From Gibbula magus (taxonomy: Eukaryota; Mollusca; Gastropoda; Trochida; Trochidae): a stretch of 64,000 bases of DNA. The translations under genes were made by a program, and so were the position numbers. The DNA lies in contig OW388296.1 in the NCBI GenBank assembly GCA_936450465.1, forward strand, positions 50,667,750 through 50,731,749. Direction: 5' to 3'. Shown here one piece after another: positions 34,211-46,512 of the stretch. The notes under the pieces are model-generated. The model did no database searches. It was not told where the DNA came from and was given only the letters and a program-made list of their open reading frames with translations. Position 1 is the first letter of the stretch; the number at the start of each line of letters is the position of its first letter.

Positions 34211-36567
34211 ACTGTTCTCACTGCTCTTCTCTAGATCCTGGATCCCGGGCCGTCGTTCTCACTGATCTGCTCTAGATCCTGGTTCCTGGGCCGTCGTTCT
34301 CACTGTTCTGTTCTAGATCCTGGTTCCCGGGCCGTCGTTCTCACTGCTCTTCTCTAGATCCTGGTTCCCGGGCCGTCGTTCTCACTGCTCTGTTCTAGAT
34401 CCTGGTTCCCGGGCCGTCGTTCTCACTGCTCTGCTCTAAATCCTGGTTCCCGGGCCGTCGTTCTCACTGCTCTGCTCTAGATACTGGTTCCAGGGCCGTC
34501 GTTCTCACTGCTCTGCTTTAGATCCTGGTTCCCGGACCGTCGTTCTCGCTGCTCTTCTCTAGATCCTGGTTCCCGGGCCGTCGTTCTCACTGCTCTTCTC
34601 TAGATCCTGGTTCCCGGGCCGTCGTTCTCGCTGCTCTGCTCTAGATCCTGGTTCCCGGACCGTCGTTCTCGCTGCTCTTCTCTAGATCCTGGTTCCCGGG
34701 CCGTCGTTCTCACTGCTCTTCTCTAGATCCTGGTTCCCGGACCGTCGTTCTCGCTGCTCTGCTCTAGATCCTGGTTCCCGGACCGTCGTTCTCGCTGCTC
34801 TTCTCTAGATCCTGGTTCCCGGGCCGTCGTTCTCACTGCTCTTCTCTAGATCCTGGTTCCCGGGCCGTCGTTCTCACTGCTCTTCTCTAGATCCTGGTTC
34901 CCGGACCGTCGTTCTCGCTGCTCTGCTCTAGATCCTGGATCCCGGACCGTCGTTCTCGCTGCTCTTCTCTAGATCCTGGTTCCCGGGCCGTCGTTCTCAC
35001 TGCTCTTCTCTAGATCCTGGTTCCCGGGCCGTCGTTCTCACTGCTCTGCTCTAGATCCTGGTTCCCGGACCGTCGTTCTCGCTGCTCTTCTCTAGATCCT
35101 GGTTCCCGGGCCGTCGTTCTCACTGCTCTTCTCTAGATGCTGGTTCCCGGGCCGTTGTTCTCACTGCTCTTCTCTAGATCCTGGTTCCCGGACCGTCGTT
35201 CTCGCTGCTCTGCTCTAGATCCTGGTTCCCGGACCGTCGTTCTCACTGCTCTTCTCTAGATCCTGGTTCCCGGGCCGTCGTTCTCGCTGCTCTTCTCTAG
35301 ATCCTGGTTCCCGGGCCGTCGTTCTCACTGCTCTGCTCTAGATCCTGGTTCCCGGACCGTCGTTCTCGCTGCTCTGCTCTAGATCCTGGTTCCCGGGCCG
35401 TCGTTCTCGCTGCTCTTCTCTAGATCCTGGTTCCCGGGCCGTCGTTCTCGCTGCTCTGCTCTAGATCCTGGTTCCCGGGCCGTCGTTCTCTCTGCTCTGC
35501 TCTAGATACTGGTTCCAGGGCCGTCGTTCTCACTGCTCTGCTTTAGATCCTGGTTCCCGGACCGTCGTTCTCGCTGCTCTTCTCTAGATCCTGGTTCCCG
35601 GGCCGTCGTTCTCACTGCTCTTCTCTAGATCCTGGTTCCCGGGCCGTCGTTTTCACTGCTCTTCTCTAGATCCTGGTTCCCGGGCCGTCGTTCTCACTGC
35701 TCTGCTCTAGATACTGGTTCCAGGGCCGTCGTTCTCACTGCTCTGCTTTAGATCCTGGTTCCCGGACCGTCGTTCTCACTGCTCTTCTCTAGATCCTGGT
35801 TCCTGGGCCGTCGTTCTCACTGCTCTTCTCTAGATCCTGGTTCCCGGGCCGTCGTTCTCGCTGCTCTGCTCTAGATCCTGGTTCCCGGGCCGTCGTTCTC
35901 ACTGCTCTGCTCTAGATCCTGGTTCCCGGGCCGTCGTTCTCACTGCTCTTCTCTAGATCCTGGTTCCCGGGCCGTCGTTCTCGCTGCTCTGCTCTAGATC
36001 CTGGTTCCCGGGCCGTCGTTCTCACTGCTCTTCTCTAGATCCTGGTTCCCGGGCCGTCGTTCTCACTGCTCTTCTCTAGATCCTGGTTCCCGGGCCGTCG
36101 TTCTCACTGCTCTTCTCTAGATCCTGGTTCCCGGGCCGTCGTTCTGGCTGCTCTGCTCTAGATCCTGGTTCCCGGGCCGTCGTTCTCACTGCTCTTCTCT
36201 AGATCCTGGTTCCCGGGCCGTCGTTCTCACTGCTCTGCTCTAGATAGTGGTTCCAGGGCCGTCGTTCTCACTGCTCTGCTTTAGATCCTGGTTCCCGGGC
36301 CGTCGTTCTCACTGCTCTTCTCTAGATCCTGGTTCCCGGGCCGTCGTTCTCACTGCTCTTCTCTAGATCCTGGTTCCCGGACCGTCGTTCCCACTGCTCT
36401 TCTCTAGATCCTGGTTCCCGGGCCGTCGTTCTCACTGCTCTTCTCTAGATCCTGGTTCCCGGGCCGTCGTTCTCACTGCTCTTCTCTAGATCCTGGTTCC
36501 CGGGCCGTCGTTCTCGCTGCTCTGCTCTAGATCCTGGTTCCCGGGCCGTCGTTCTCGCTGCTCTTCT
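34211..36567. repeat. 41-bp minisatellite, about 57 units
   Basis: Unit starts TCTAGATCCTGGTTCCCGGG and continues CCGTCGTTCTCACTGCTCTGC. Units are 90-100 percent identical and nearly all 41 bp. Three positions alternate: GGGCC/GGACC, CTCAC/CTCGC and CTTCTC/CTGCTC. A rarer unit type (ATACTGGTTCCAGGGCC followed by a TTTAGATCC unit) occurs near 34484, 35505, 35712 and 36245, showing block duplication. GC-rich against an AT-rich background, with many CpGs. 41 is not a multiple of 3, and TAG stops recur in the reading frames, so it is not coding. Confidence 0.97.
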
Positions 36568-37285
36568 AAACACAATCTCACGGTTCTAAGATAATGTTGT
36601 TGGTTAAAATGTATTTCCATTGTTTTAGTAAGCTTTGGCACATGTTAAACGACTAGATTTGTCTCTGAATGTTATTAAATTAACTAAAATATTTGTTACA
36701 AAAATAACCATATTTTGTCGATGTCATATTAACATGTATGTAACATGAATAACATAACTTAATAAAACAACACATACTAACGAAGACATAAAACATACAT
36801 ATATATGTATAGACTTTTAGAAATATAATCTGAAAAATAAAGATTTGTGTCATTCATGGATCAAAACGTGTTATGAGTTGTCCAATCACAGTCTATTCCA
36901 GAGGTCTCTTTGAATTTTAGTTTTCTTGAATGCCTTAAGATAACATTTATCATCAGAAAAGTAGCATGTTGACAATTAGAATCAATAATCTTTTTAATCA
37001 TTTTCATCTCTAAACAAGGGATATTGATTAATGACTTGAAAGAGATAACGCAGCATCCCTTAAATACACACAATCTCAACTGAGTTAATCAGTGATGAAA
37101 AAGACCGTTTGTCATTTATTGTAACGTTTTCAGGATAAAACCCATTTGAAAGCCAGATAAATGAACCATTCAATAACAGGCTTCATGAGACATTGAAGTG
37201 ATATCTGTAAAGAGGCTTGCTTATCTGAGCATTCATTATTGGATATTCTTTGAACCAATAAGGAAGAAGCTTCAGAGCAAAAGCA
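36568..37285. other. No gene seen
   Basis: AT-rich flank of the minisatellite; nothing recognised. Confidence 0.45.
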
Positions 37286-37650
37286 TTAAAGGGGCAGTAG
37301 CACGTTTTTTTTGCAAAATTTATTTTTTCAAATTTCTTATTTATAATGATAGTTTGTGCCATTTAAATGTACTTTAGAGGGTATAACATCTTATTACACA
37401 AAGCAATTATCCGTAGTAGTAATAACGGTGTTGCGTATAAAGCAAACATTGCATGGCGGCCATTTTATTGTGAACACATTTTATTATTTCGAATGATACA
37501 AACGATTCACATGGCTTTACGGGACCATGTACACTTATATTTTAACTTGATTTTCCAAAGAGATAAGGGTGTTTTACTATTGGTGACATTATTTTCCAAA
37601 TACATTTCATCGACTTATTTGAGCGTAAAAACGTGCTACTGCCCCTTTAA
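37286..37650 (+). mobile_element. MITE family 1, copy D
   Basis: Complete, TTAA at both ends, same inverted ends and interior as copies A and C. Confidence 0.92.
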
Positions 37651-37857
37651 CTTTTGAAAATATGTCTTTGACCAATTTTTATGTTAGCTGGCTATCTGTC
37701 TGTCTCTATCACATATATCAGACAAACACAACCATAATGTTTAACATACAGCCCGTTAAGTAAGAAAATGGCCATTCGTTACATCGCCCATCGACAATTT
37801 AAATTAGTTTTTTGGAAGTGCATCATCTTATCTAAAATCAATAACCATTGGTTCGTT

Positions 37858-38078
37858 TTAAAGGGAAACCGCGTCGAGGATAAACATGAGTCTGATGTTT
37901 ATAAAACTAAGATGATTAGAGCGTATGCTAACGAGTTACGCTTCACTTCACTATCTAAATGCAGTAGTTTTTATTATCAATCACGTCAATTGTCTGAAAT
38001 TCGGTGTCTGTGACTTGTTGGCAGACATGTTAATCAGCATAGGTAAATACACACGATCTGAGTTTTATTCTCCTTTAA
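37858..38078 (-). mobile_element. MITE family 2, copy B (one end decayed)
   Basis: Starts TTAAAGGGAAACCGCGTCGA and follows the reverse complement of the copy at 16854-17082 (landmarks GCTAACGAG, CTTCACTTCACT, CAATTGTCTGAAATTCGGTG). The right end keeps TCCTTTAA but has lost the GACGCGGTGTC block. Confidence 0.8.
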
Positions 38079-38228
38079 CGGTGACTTTTTCAGCATGGTT
38101 CTGGTTACAGAAGCTTGTCTATAGGTATGGAATTAACAACCAATGTCGTTCCTCGGGTAGAGAGAAGTCTTCAACACACTGAAGGACAAGGCTAGACTCC
38201 CATGTGGATATCCACTCAAACTGATTTA

Positions 38229-38796
38229 TGCCCCTTTTTCACTACGAGCCGAATTGTCACGAATTCTCACGAAGAGAAAATTTTCACATTCGTGATTGTT
38301 CGTAGACAATTCGTAATTTATTCTTGAAATTCGTTAATAATTCGTAGTTGATTCGGCGATATTCCCCCAATTCGTGGCATTCGTGAACAATTTTTGATTT
38401 GTTCAAACATTTCACGAATCAATTACGAATTTTGAATTCGTAGTTGCTTCGTAAACAATTCGTAACTAATTCGTCTAGTTCGTTATAAGTTCGTAAACAG
38501 TTCTTGGAAATTCGTGGTTGATAATTTTGATGGTCTCATCCCGACCTACTTACGAATCATTTACGAATCATCTACGAATCATTTACGAATGTCCCGAAAT
38601 AAGGACGAAAATTCGTAGTGTCTTCCCAACTATTTCTTAAATATTTCGTACAATTCGTACCTAATTTGTCAACAATCCGTGAATAATTCGTCTCTGTTTC
38701 GTAGGGTTTCAGCTTGAAAAGCTATGAATTTTCGTAACGTTTCGTACCTTTTCGAGACTATTCGTGAAAATTCGGCTCGTAGTGAAATAGGTGCAT
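38229..38796. mobile_element. TIR element built from ATTCGTA words
   Basis: A 568-bp element with long inverted ends of about 33 bp: left CCCCTTTTTCACTACGAGCC then GAATTGTCACGAA, right the complement of CACCTATTTCACTACGAGCC then GAATTTTCACGAA. The interior is a string of degenerate ATTCGTA / TTCGTAA / TACGAAT words, with the opposite orientation concentrated near 38540-38590. The plan, and the ATTTCACT(N)GAGC end, parallel the AGTCGTA element at 5181-6045, although the iterated word differs. No open reading frame. Confidence 0.75.
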
Positions 38797-41516
38797 TAAG
38801 CTTAACTTTCAGAGGAATCCATTATACTAAAACAAAGAACGTTAAAGGAGTATTTATATTGTTCATTTTCTAAAAATTTTGACTTTAATTCCCAATAACA
38901 ATAGGTTCTAGCGTTTTCTCTGATTAAATTATTCATATTTCTTTTCTTTTCTTTCTTGGATATTTAACTCGGTCACAAAGATTGATATTTAAATCGGTCA
39001 CAAAGATTGATATTGATAAAATGATAGCATTAAGGTAGGGTTAAATTGGAGAACATCAGGACACTGTCACAAGACAATCAATGCCTTATCTCGCCTATAA
39101 AACTTCTATCTTCAGATTGGTGTTATTGCGATGAGGAGAAATACTCATTTAAAATATGAAAACAACAGTTGAAAAATGACCCTCCTTCAAATGTAATAAT
39201 AAAAAGAGATATTGGAGACATAATTAACCCTCTTTGACCTAATTTATTGACGCAGCATTAATGTAGGTTGTCATAAAACAAAGCAAAAGAAACCCGATTT
39301 TATTCCCCTATCTCGTCTAGATAAGGACATTGCAGATTAGGCCGATTTCTTAAAACGCTTGTCTCTATAATCTATGAATAGATAATCTTTTACAAATTAA
39401 AAGTTCAATTGGCTTCTGAAGACAAGTTGTAACTCTGTATCAGTCGTAATTATCACTCGTGGTGGCAATATCTTGTACTTTGTATGGTGACGTTTCTTTT
39501 GCGGTTGGGAGTACATGTTTAACATTCATTTTAACTTATATTTAGTCAGTTATAAATTAACTTCATTGGATTGAAAGTTTTAACATTAAATTTTATTATT
39601 AGTTAGCATTGACAAAAAACTACTTAGCATAAATACGTGTCACAAAAGATGGACAGAGTGCAGTTTACCGTTGCACATTCATATACATTGTACATGTCTT
39701 GTATAATTTAGAACTAGTAAGCATTATTCCTGTCTGCAATGATAATTGCTGCCATACAAACAACTTTCGTAACAAAGAAAACAAGATAAGCGAGAGATGC
39801 TTTTACTGTATTGGACACATGAAGGTAAGTTTTGTGGCTATGAAGATGGAGTGTGATGTCAAAGATGTATTTTGGCTCTAACAAAACAAGATGTCTGACT
39901 TAGAGATATCGTTTCTATTATGGACATAATGATGCAACAACTTCAAACACTTTTCAAATTGCTAGTTTTAACAAAATTACGGCAAAACACATTCTAGTTT
40001 ATCCCAAACTATCCATTCTCATTTTTGAATTTTTTTTTTTTTTACATTTTTCCTGATAGAATTGAAATTCTTAGAATGAAAAAGTCTAGAATAATTTGCG
40101 AAAATGCACCTGTATTTTGTTGATTTCATAAATGGATATTTGACGTGATTTTCAATAATTTCATGAATTTGGCAAGAACACGGATTTTGAAAAATGCTTT
40201 TGGTTGGGCATTGCAATTAGTTTGCCAAAACAATTTCTACAGCCTTTAAGTTGAGAAAGGAAATCTCGAAGAGTTGAATTCAATGGAAGTTTATGAGAGT
40301 AATTGCGCTGAGCAGAAACTGATGGTTTTCATTGGTTTGAGATAATTTGAATAAAAGAACTACAGTTGTATGATTGTAGCTCTTATAACTTTTAACAAAC
40401 ATTATATTATGTCTCCTGTCATTTGTACGTGATATAAATGTACATTTCATTAAACCAAAATCCATTCAATTTTTCTTTTTAATGCTAATAGAAATGAACA
40501 GAATGTGTAATCTCTTACATGAACTGATAATATATCTAAATCGAACCTATGAATAAAAGACATACGCCCAAATGTTTTTCATGTTGCCCCTGTGTCTGCT
40601 ATTGTGTTTTCTGACTGTTTCTGGGAAATAACATTATGTACATGTATCATCTTAATATGCATTAACGATAATAGTGATTTATAACACTGAAATCCACTCT
40701 GAATTGAATAGAAAGTGTCAAGACCATCTCCAAATGTATAACACTCTTCACGCACTGTTTGACCAATTTTCTGTAATCATTTACGTTAGTTAACCAATGT
40801 CTAAACTACATCACGGGTTCTAATCAGGTTTGCAATTGAAATGACAGAGTCTGTAAAACATAAATTCACAAGCCATAAGTAATTGACATGTTAAGAAAGG
40901 CGTTGCACAAACTGAATGGATACACGTTTCATTTACAGATGCGTGTACTTCACTGTCAGGAGAAAAAAAGCCCGAAACCAAACATGTGTCTGACAGTTGA
41001 AAAACATGCGTTGATGCACTCTTTCGTTGCCTTTATATCCGGTACCAGCAACATGATGTTCTTGGTAGCTGTTCTCGAAACGTGTGTAGCACTTCAACCT
41101 TCTTAAGTCCATTCTTAACACATGAGCATCACAGAGGCTAAGAACAATTCGAGAATAAGGACCCTCCTGGAATGTACAAGAGGGACCTATACTGGTAACG
41201 AAACATTCTCTTTTAATACCAGATACAAACATGAATCATCTGTAAAATCTAAACTTGAGGACACATAAGATTATTATTGATATTCCAGATGAATCAAAGG
41301 CATGACCATACTCATTTACCACTTGACTTGGAAATCCTTTAATTTTTTAGGCAGCGGTCCTGACATCTCTTGCATCTTATGATCCAGAATGTCTAAACAG
41401 CATGTCCGAAACTATTTGTATCAATTAATCAATATCAGACATTTGAATTGAAAAGAACATCCGATTTAATGATATATTGAAAATATAAACTTCTTTGAAA
41501 AATAACAGTGCGTTCA
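38797..41516. other. No gene seen
   Basis: AT-rich; includes an A/T homopolymer run near 40027-40043. No exon with splice sites or recognised repeat family. Confidence 0.4.
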
Positions 41517-41518
41517 AT

Positions 41519-41855
41519 ATTAATAATAATAATAATAATAATAAATGCATATTTATATTGCGCTAAATCCATGCTTAGCATGCTCTAAGCGCTACACATA
41601 TTATTACCCTGAAGGAATTGTACTTTCAGGCTGCTACTTAGCGCTCCGCGCGACCGGATATGTCCGTACTTTCCCATGTTCAGGTACCCATTTAAACAGC
41701 TGGGTAGACTGAGTGCAATGTGGATTAAGTGCCTTGCCCAAGGGCACAACACAGTGTGAGACCAAGGTCACAATTTTTTGGTGTCTCCACCGGGATTCGA
41801 ACCCGGGTCTCTGGCGTGAGAGGCCAACACTCTAACCACTACACCACTGTGTTCC
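41519..41855 (-). repeat. tRNA-derived SINE family 1, copy 2 (complete)
   Basis: Reverse-oriented full copy: (AAT)n at 41519-41543 is the complement of the tail, then GCGCTAAAT, GAAGGAATTGTACTTTCAGG, GTTCAGGTACCCATTTAAAC and GGATTCGAACCCGGGTCT (B box complement), ending with the A-box complement CCACTACACCA. The anticodon-like loop reads CTCTCAC, as in tRNA-Glu, versus CTATCAC in copy 1. Confidence 0.9.
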
Positions 41856-42148
41856 AATATTAAGATTTACGTGCATGAACTGACGAACGCTTTATTCAAT
41901 ATGTATATTAATAGAGCCAATCACATGAACTTGATGTGTCATTACAAATAATTGCGTTCATATGTCACCCATTTATCATGACATTTATCGGTTTGATCAT
42001 CTGAGGTACCGTTACATGTATATCCTGTAAATTTCTGTTTATGTTGATATGAAATTTATGTCAGAAAACACTTAATTTCACTTTTTGTATCGCAGGTAGT
42101 TATTAGCCTTAATGTCACTGGGTTAATTGAAACACTACTGAGACGTTC
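41856..42148. other. No gene seen
   Basis: Short spacer between SINE and MITE. Confidence 0.5.
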
Positions 42149-42328
42149 TTAAAGGGGCAGTAGCACGATTTTTCGCTAAAATAAGTCGACGAAACGTATT
42201 TGAAAAATAATTTCACCAATTGGTTTGTGTAATAAGATGTTTAACCCTCTAAAGTAAATTTAAATGGCACAAACTATCATTATAAAAAGGAAATACATTT
42301 AGCAAAAAACGTGCTACTGCCCCTTTAA
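42149..42328 (-). mobile_element. MITE family 1, copy E (internally deleted)
   Basis: Both TTAA-flanked ends are present, but the middle half is missing, leaving 180 bp. Sequence follows the minus orientation of copy A (AAATAAGTCGACGAAACGTA ... GGCACAAACTATCATTATA). Confidence 0.9.
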
Positions 42329-45300
42329 ACCACTAACAAATGAAACTATTATAACACTGTTCATAAAGATAATCAATACCAAATTATTTACTCATTATTA
42401 ACATACGTTAAAGCAAAAAAATATCTAACCAAACACAGTGCAAAACTGAAAAATATAATGACGAGAGAAACAATGAAAAACACTTTTATCAGTCTTGCAT
42501 ACATAAATAGGTGTATAAATAGAACGAAGTTGTGATAATTGCTTATTTTTCATCAAATAAATACATCATTATTTAATTAGTTCCAGTTATAAAAAAACAC
42601 ATCTGATTTATTTATATTGACGTGATAATGTTTTCACAATTACTACATGTGCATATAGAAACATGACAGTGCGTAAAATTATAAAATGGTCGACTCAATG
42701 ACTGTAACTGTCGGCGGCGCAGGTTCCAGTTTATCAATATCGAGATTTGAAACAAACGGTCTGGAATAGGTTAAGTAAATGATCGACTGGGAAACACCTT
42801 ATATGATAATGTTGTAAAACGGCCCATTTATCGATCGATTAATTATTTTTAAAAAATACATTTCTGGTATTGTATACTACTTTAATTTGGTAACAAATAT
42901 GTTTGCTACAATTAAACAGATGTGAGTGCCAAAATTATACAACTACTTTCAGCCATATAAGCATATGCACAAAAGCACATTATTATATATTTTATGAAGC
43001 GAGTGTCTAAAAATCTTCGATATCATCTTTACTCAAATGCTGAAAACTGTTTATTTATTTATGATATCATTTACTTTCAATAGGTCACATCTATTTCAAG
43101 TTGATATCAATCTGCGTTATTCTTAAATAATGGAAATAAACTCTTGAATTTTATATCAATTTAGATTGGACGTCATTTGATAAGAACAGAAATCGGTTAT
43201 TGCTATCAGTAATCAAACCCTGAAAATCGAAAAACAAGAACATGTTATAAATATCAGGTTATACTTTATACAAACCTGAAGCATTCTTACTTTGAAATAA
43301 TATCATTACCACAAACCATTCAAATAAGGCACATGTATCTCGAAAATGTTTCTAAAATCTGAAATTGGCTAACATCATTTTATAATGTAAACAGCCATGC
43401 TTTCAAACAGCAATATTGAACCTTACTATATGTATAAAAAGAAAATTATGTTAGATATCTTAATCTTTAAGTTTTGATCATCCGCGTTTTCAGAACTTTG
43501 TGAGACAAGTATAAGCAACTGGTTCTATCAACAATAATGACACTTTCAACCTTTTTTTACAGGAACCTGGCATATATTCAGAATGCAAAACTACCTGCAG
43601 TTTCGATTTTATAAAGGAACAATGAAGCAATTTCGTCTTGGAAAAGGCTTAACCATCATTCTGTCGCCTGAGTCACCCGCTTTGCTTTGATCTCAAATCT
43701 TACTCAATATCAAGTAAATGTTTCTTAAGCTGGAAGATGAAAAACGCACTTACTTCTTACCACTTTTGTAATTAACGTATGAGAAAAGTAGAATCCTATT
43801 GAAATTTCATTTGAATTTAATTGATTGATTATTTCTTATATTGGCATCATCTACATGGTGGACATTTCAGAAGCTTACCTTTTGATTTTGAAATGGTCCA
43901 CAACAGGGAAGAGTACTTAGTGAAGCAGACAGGAAGGCAGGGCTGACACCTCAGATGGCCCGGCTATATAAACTGATGTAAGTCCTTTTTGTCAGAGGAA
44001 TCATAGAAGTTAAGAAGGTGAATAAAACAGGATCACAATGTTACTTCTGTGTGCCTGTACAATTTTCAATTTTCTATCGATAAGGTGGCAAGTTTTTAAG
44101 CGCTTAAAGCATACACAAGTGTGTGGGTAATATCGCTTTATACAGGCACGTTTTAAGTAAGGAATTACATGCTAGAACACCTAACATATCTTACAAAGGT
44201 TTGTCATATTATGCTATATGGTTCATAATTCAAACTGGTGTCAACAGTTACTTTCAAATATGATAAGTATAAAGACCATATTGAATTTATCAAATATATT
44301 GTTCCTAAATAAAGTATACCTGATAAAAAAAGAGGTTCTGTGGATAGCCGGTAACTACTTTATAGTTTAAACCCAAAGAATTTATTATCAACTAACAGGA
44401 TTATGATTACATATGCAGTCAATCAACGTGTATAATGTAAAATAGTTTAATCATCTGAACCAATTCTGCAAATAATAGTTAAATATTAGACCAAATATTA
44501 CATAAAATAATGTTATGCTGAATTCCTTAAAAATAAATAAAACGTGTTATTTCGGCATTTATAATCAATGTCAGAATGATAAACACACGTAGATAATAAC
44601 TGAATCATTCAATATTAAACCAATATGCTGGTTAAAAAACAGTCATTGATAAATTTGTTTGCAAGAGGAGACGGATCACTCAATTCTAATTTAAATATTT
44701 AAATTCAATCAATTGAAAAAAATATATTTTAAAAACCACTCGAAAGCGAGAAGACCAGGGCATTGAGATGTAATTTCCTTTGACGAATACAAGTGTAATG
44801 ATTTCAAATAAAGCGTCAAGTCTTTGTTCCAATTTTGAGGGAAAGTCAAAGAATGACGTTGATTTGGTAACACGGACCCACAAACCAGGATATAAAAACA
44901 TCACATTTAAACATGTTATCACATTCAGGACAAACTATCATTAAAATGAATGATTATTGTAAATCAAGGTGAAAGTTGATGATTTATTTTATCAATGCTA
45001 TCACCTCAAACAGACATTTTTTTCCAAATGTTCCCGCTTTGGACATGTTTGTGTAATAGGGATGCTATTTTTATGAAACTAACACTGTAGGAGATAACTG
45101 TCACATAAAACAACACATCGAAAATTGACAAATGTTTTGCGTTATTTTTCAGGGATTGTGAAATAATCATTTATTTATTAAATGTCCTTTTAAGTGACAA
45201 AGCTATCTTTCATTGAAACGTTAACTAAAAGCCGACGACAATGCGATATGAAAACAGAAAACAATTATATGGATATCAATCTTGAATCTCTCAACCAAAT

Positions 45301-46043
45301 TAAAATTATAACAATATTACGCCACTGAGTAAGGTATTAATTTTGCCAACAACCAATAACATATCACTTTGTCATCTTCAAAAGCACTCCGTCTTTTTGT
45401 GTTTGAATGCTCGGCATACTTGTTGGAGGAAAAATTAAGAAGCAAGAAATTATTTTGTCCATGAACATTCACATTTTATCTTCATTAATTGATACTAGGT
45501 ATTTGAACTGTGGTCGCGGTACTGGTTACACTATCTATATAATTATTCCAAGGACACAATGTCTGTATTGTTTTTGAAAGTTGAGAGTATTTAAATCAAA
45601 ATATATTGCTCAAGGAGTGATATATCGTTACATTTCAACGTTTAGTAATGGAGTCAATTAAGATTCACGGTTTCAGTGTTTCCGAAATACTAGGCATGGG
45701 TTGGTACTGAACGCCAGTTAGATTTGTCAAAACTTGTGTGACCACATACGTTGACTTTCATATACAATAACGAGTTCTAGCTGCAAATACTAACACAGTA
45801 AATATGCTTTCCCTGATGGAAATCGAACAAACAAGCACTGTTTTGTTGACCATGATTTGTATAGTCACAAGGACATATGCAAGACAAATAATTGTAGAAT
45901 CTCTTTATTGACCCCTCATAGAATATCCCATACAAAAACAAGATTTTCTGGATAACAACATTCTTTATTGTGAGGAAACAATGTTTCAGTTAATGCCTAA
46001 TCCTTCAGTTAGAATGTGGAGTATAACGAGATTGGATATAGAG
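42329..46043. other. No coding gene seen
   Basis: Long AT-rich stretch. The only gene-like signal is a candidate TATA/leader exon near 43879-43972 (separate entry). No downstream coding exon could be joined to it. Confidence 0.35.
43879..43972 (-). promoter_or_regulatory. Candidate TATA box plus non-coding first exon
   Basis: On the minus strand TTATATAGCC (about 43972-43963) is followed by a locally GC-balanced segment that ends at a good donor, CAAAAG|gtaagc (exon end 43879). Together these resemble a promoter and untranslated first exon. No matching downstream coding exon was established, so this is tentative. Confidence 0.25.
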
Positions 46044-46187
46044 AATCTCTCCCAAGTGTCTTCTGATATCAAATATATTAACACAAGTTGATTAAAGTTA
46101 CAAATATCCGAGGCTTGCCGAGGATATTTTTACTTTAATAAACGAGTGTTGATATATTTGATATCAGAAGACACGAGGGTGAGATTT
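46044..46187. repeat. 144-bp hairpin with CCGAGGCTTGCCGAGG centre
   Basis: Arms of about 68 bp: AATCTCTCCCAAGTGTCTTC, TGATATCAAATATATTAACA and AAAGTTACAAATATCC on the 5' side pair with AAATCTCACCCTCGTGTCTT and its continuation read in complement on the 3' side, around 87 percent matched. Same plan as the hairpins at 11867 and 51852. Confidence 0.8.
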
Positions 46188-46261
46188 TATTTATCATTCA
46201 AAATCATTCTACAGCAATTATTAGCCAAATACTGACATATCTGAAACACAAAACTGCCATT

Positions 46262-46435
46262 TAGCTTCTTCAGCAGTGATCTCAGTGAGGTCATAGCATT
46301 GTGACGTCATAAGCATTATGGCATCATAGTATTGTTACATCATCACCATTGTGACGTCATAGCATTGTCACCAGTGTTCTAAGTGATGCCAAAGCTTTGT
46401 GATGTCATTAACTGATGATGTAATAGGATTATGAC
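46262..46435. repeat. Degenerate tandem of TTGTGACGTCATAGCA units
   Basis: About eight or nine degenerate units of 17-21 bp. At least two carry a perfect TGACGTCA and several others GATGTCA or GACATCA-like versions. It is a simple repeat whose unit happens to be a CRE-type site. Confidence 0.6.
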
Positions 46436-46445
46436 GATTTGATTG

Positions 46446-46512
46446 TAGCGATATCTACAATGTAGATATCGCTTGTAGATATCGCTTGATCTCACACAAG
46501 CGATATCTACTG
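46446..46512. repeat. Compound palindrome of AGCGATATCTACA words
   Basis: GTAGCGATATCTACA is followed by two inverted TGTAGATATCGCT copies and then by CAAGCGATATCTAC, giving alternative hairpins in 67 bp. Confidence 0.75.

Noticed and set aside
34211..36567. Possible repeat-containing mucin or collagen-like exon
   Set aside because: The unit is 41 bp, so frame shifts every copy, and stops occur in the reading frames.
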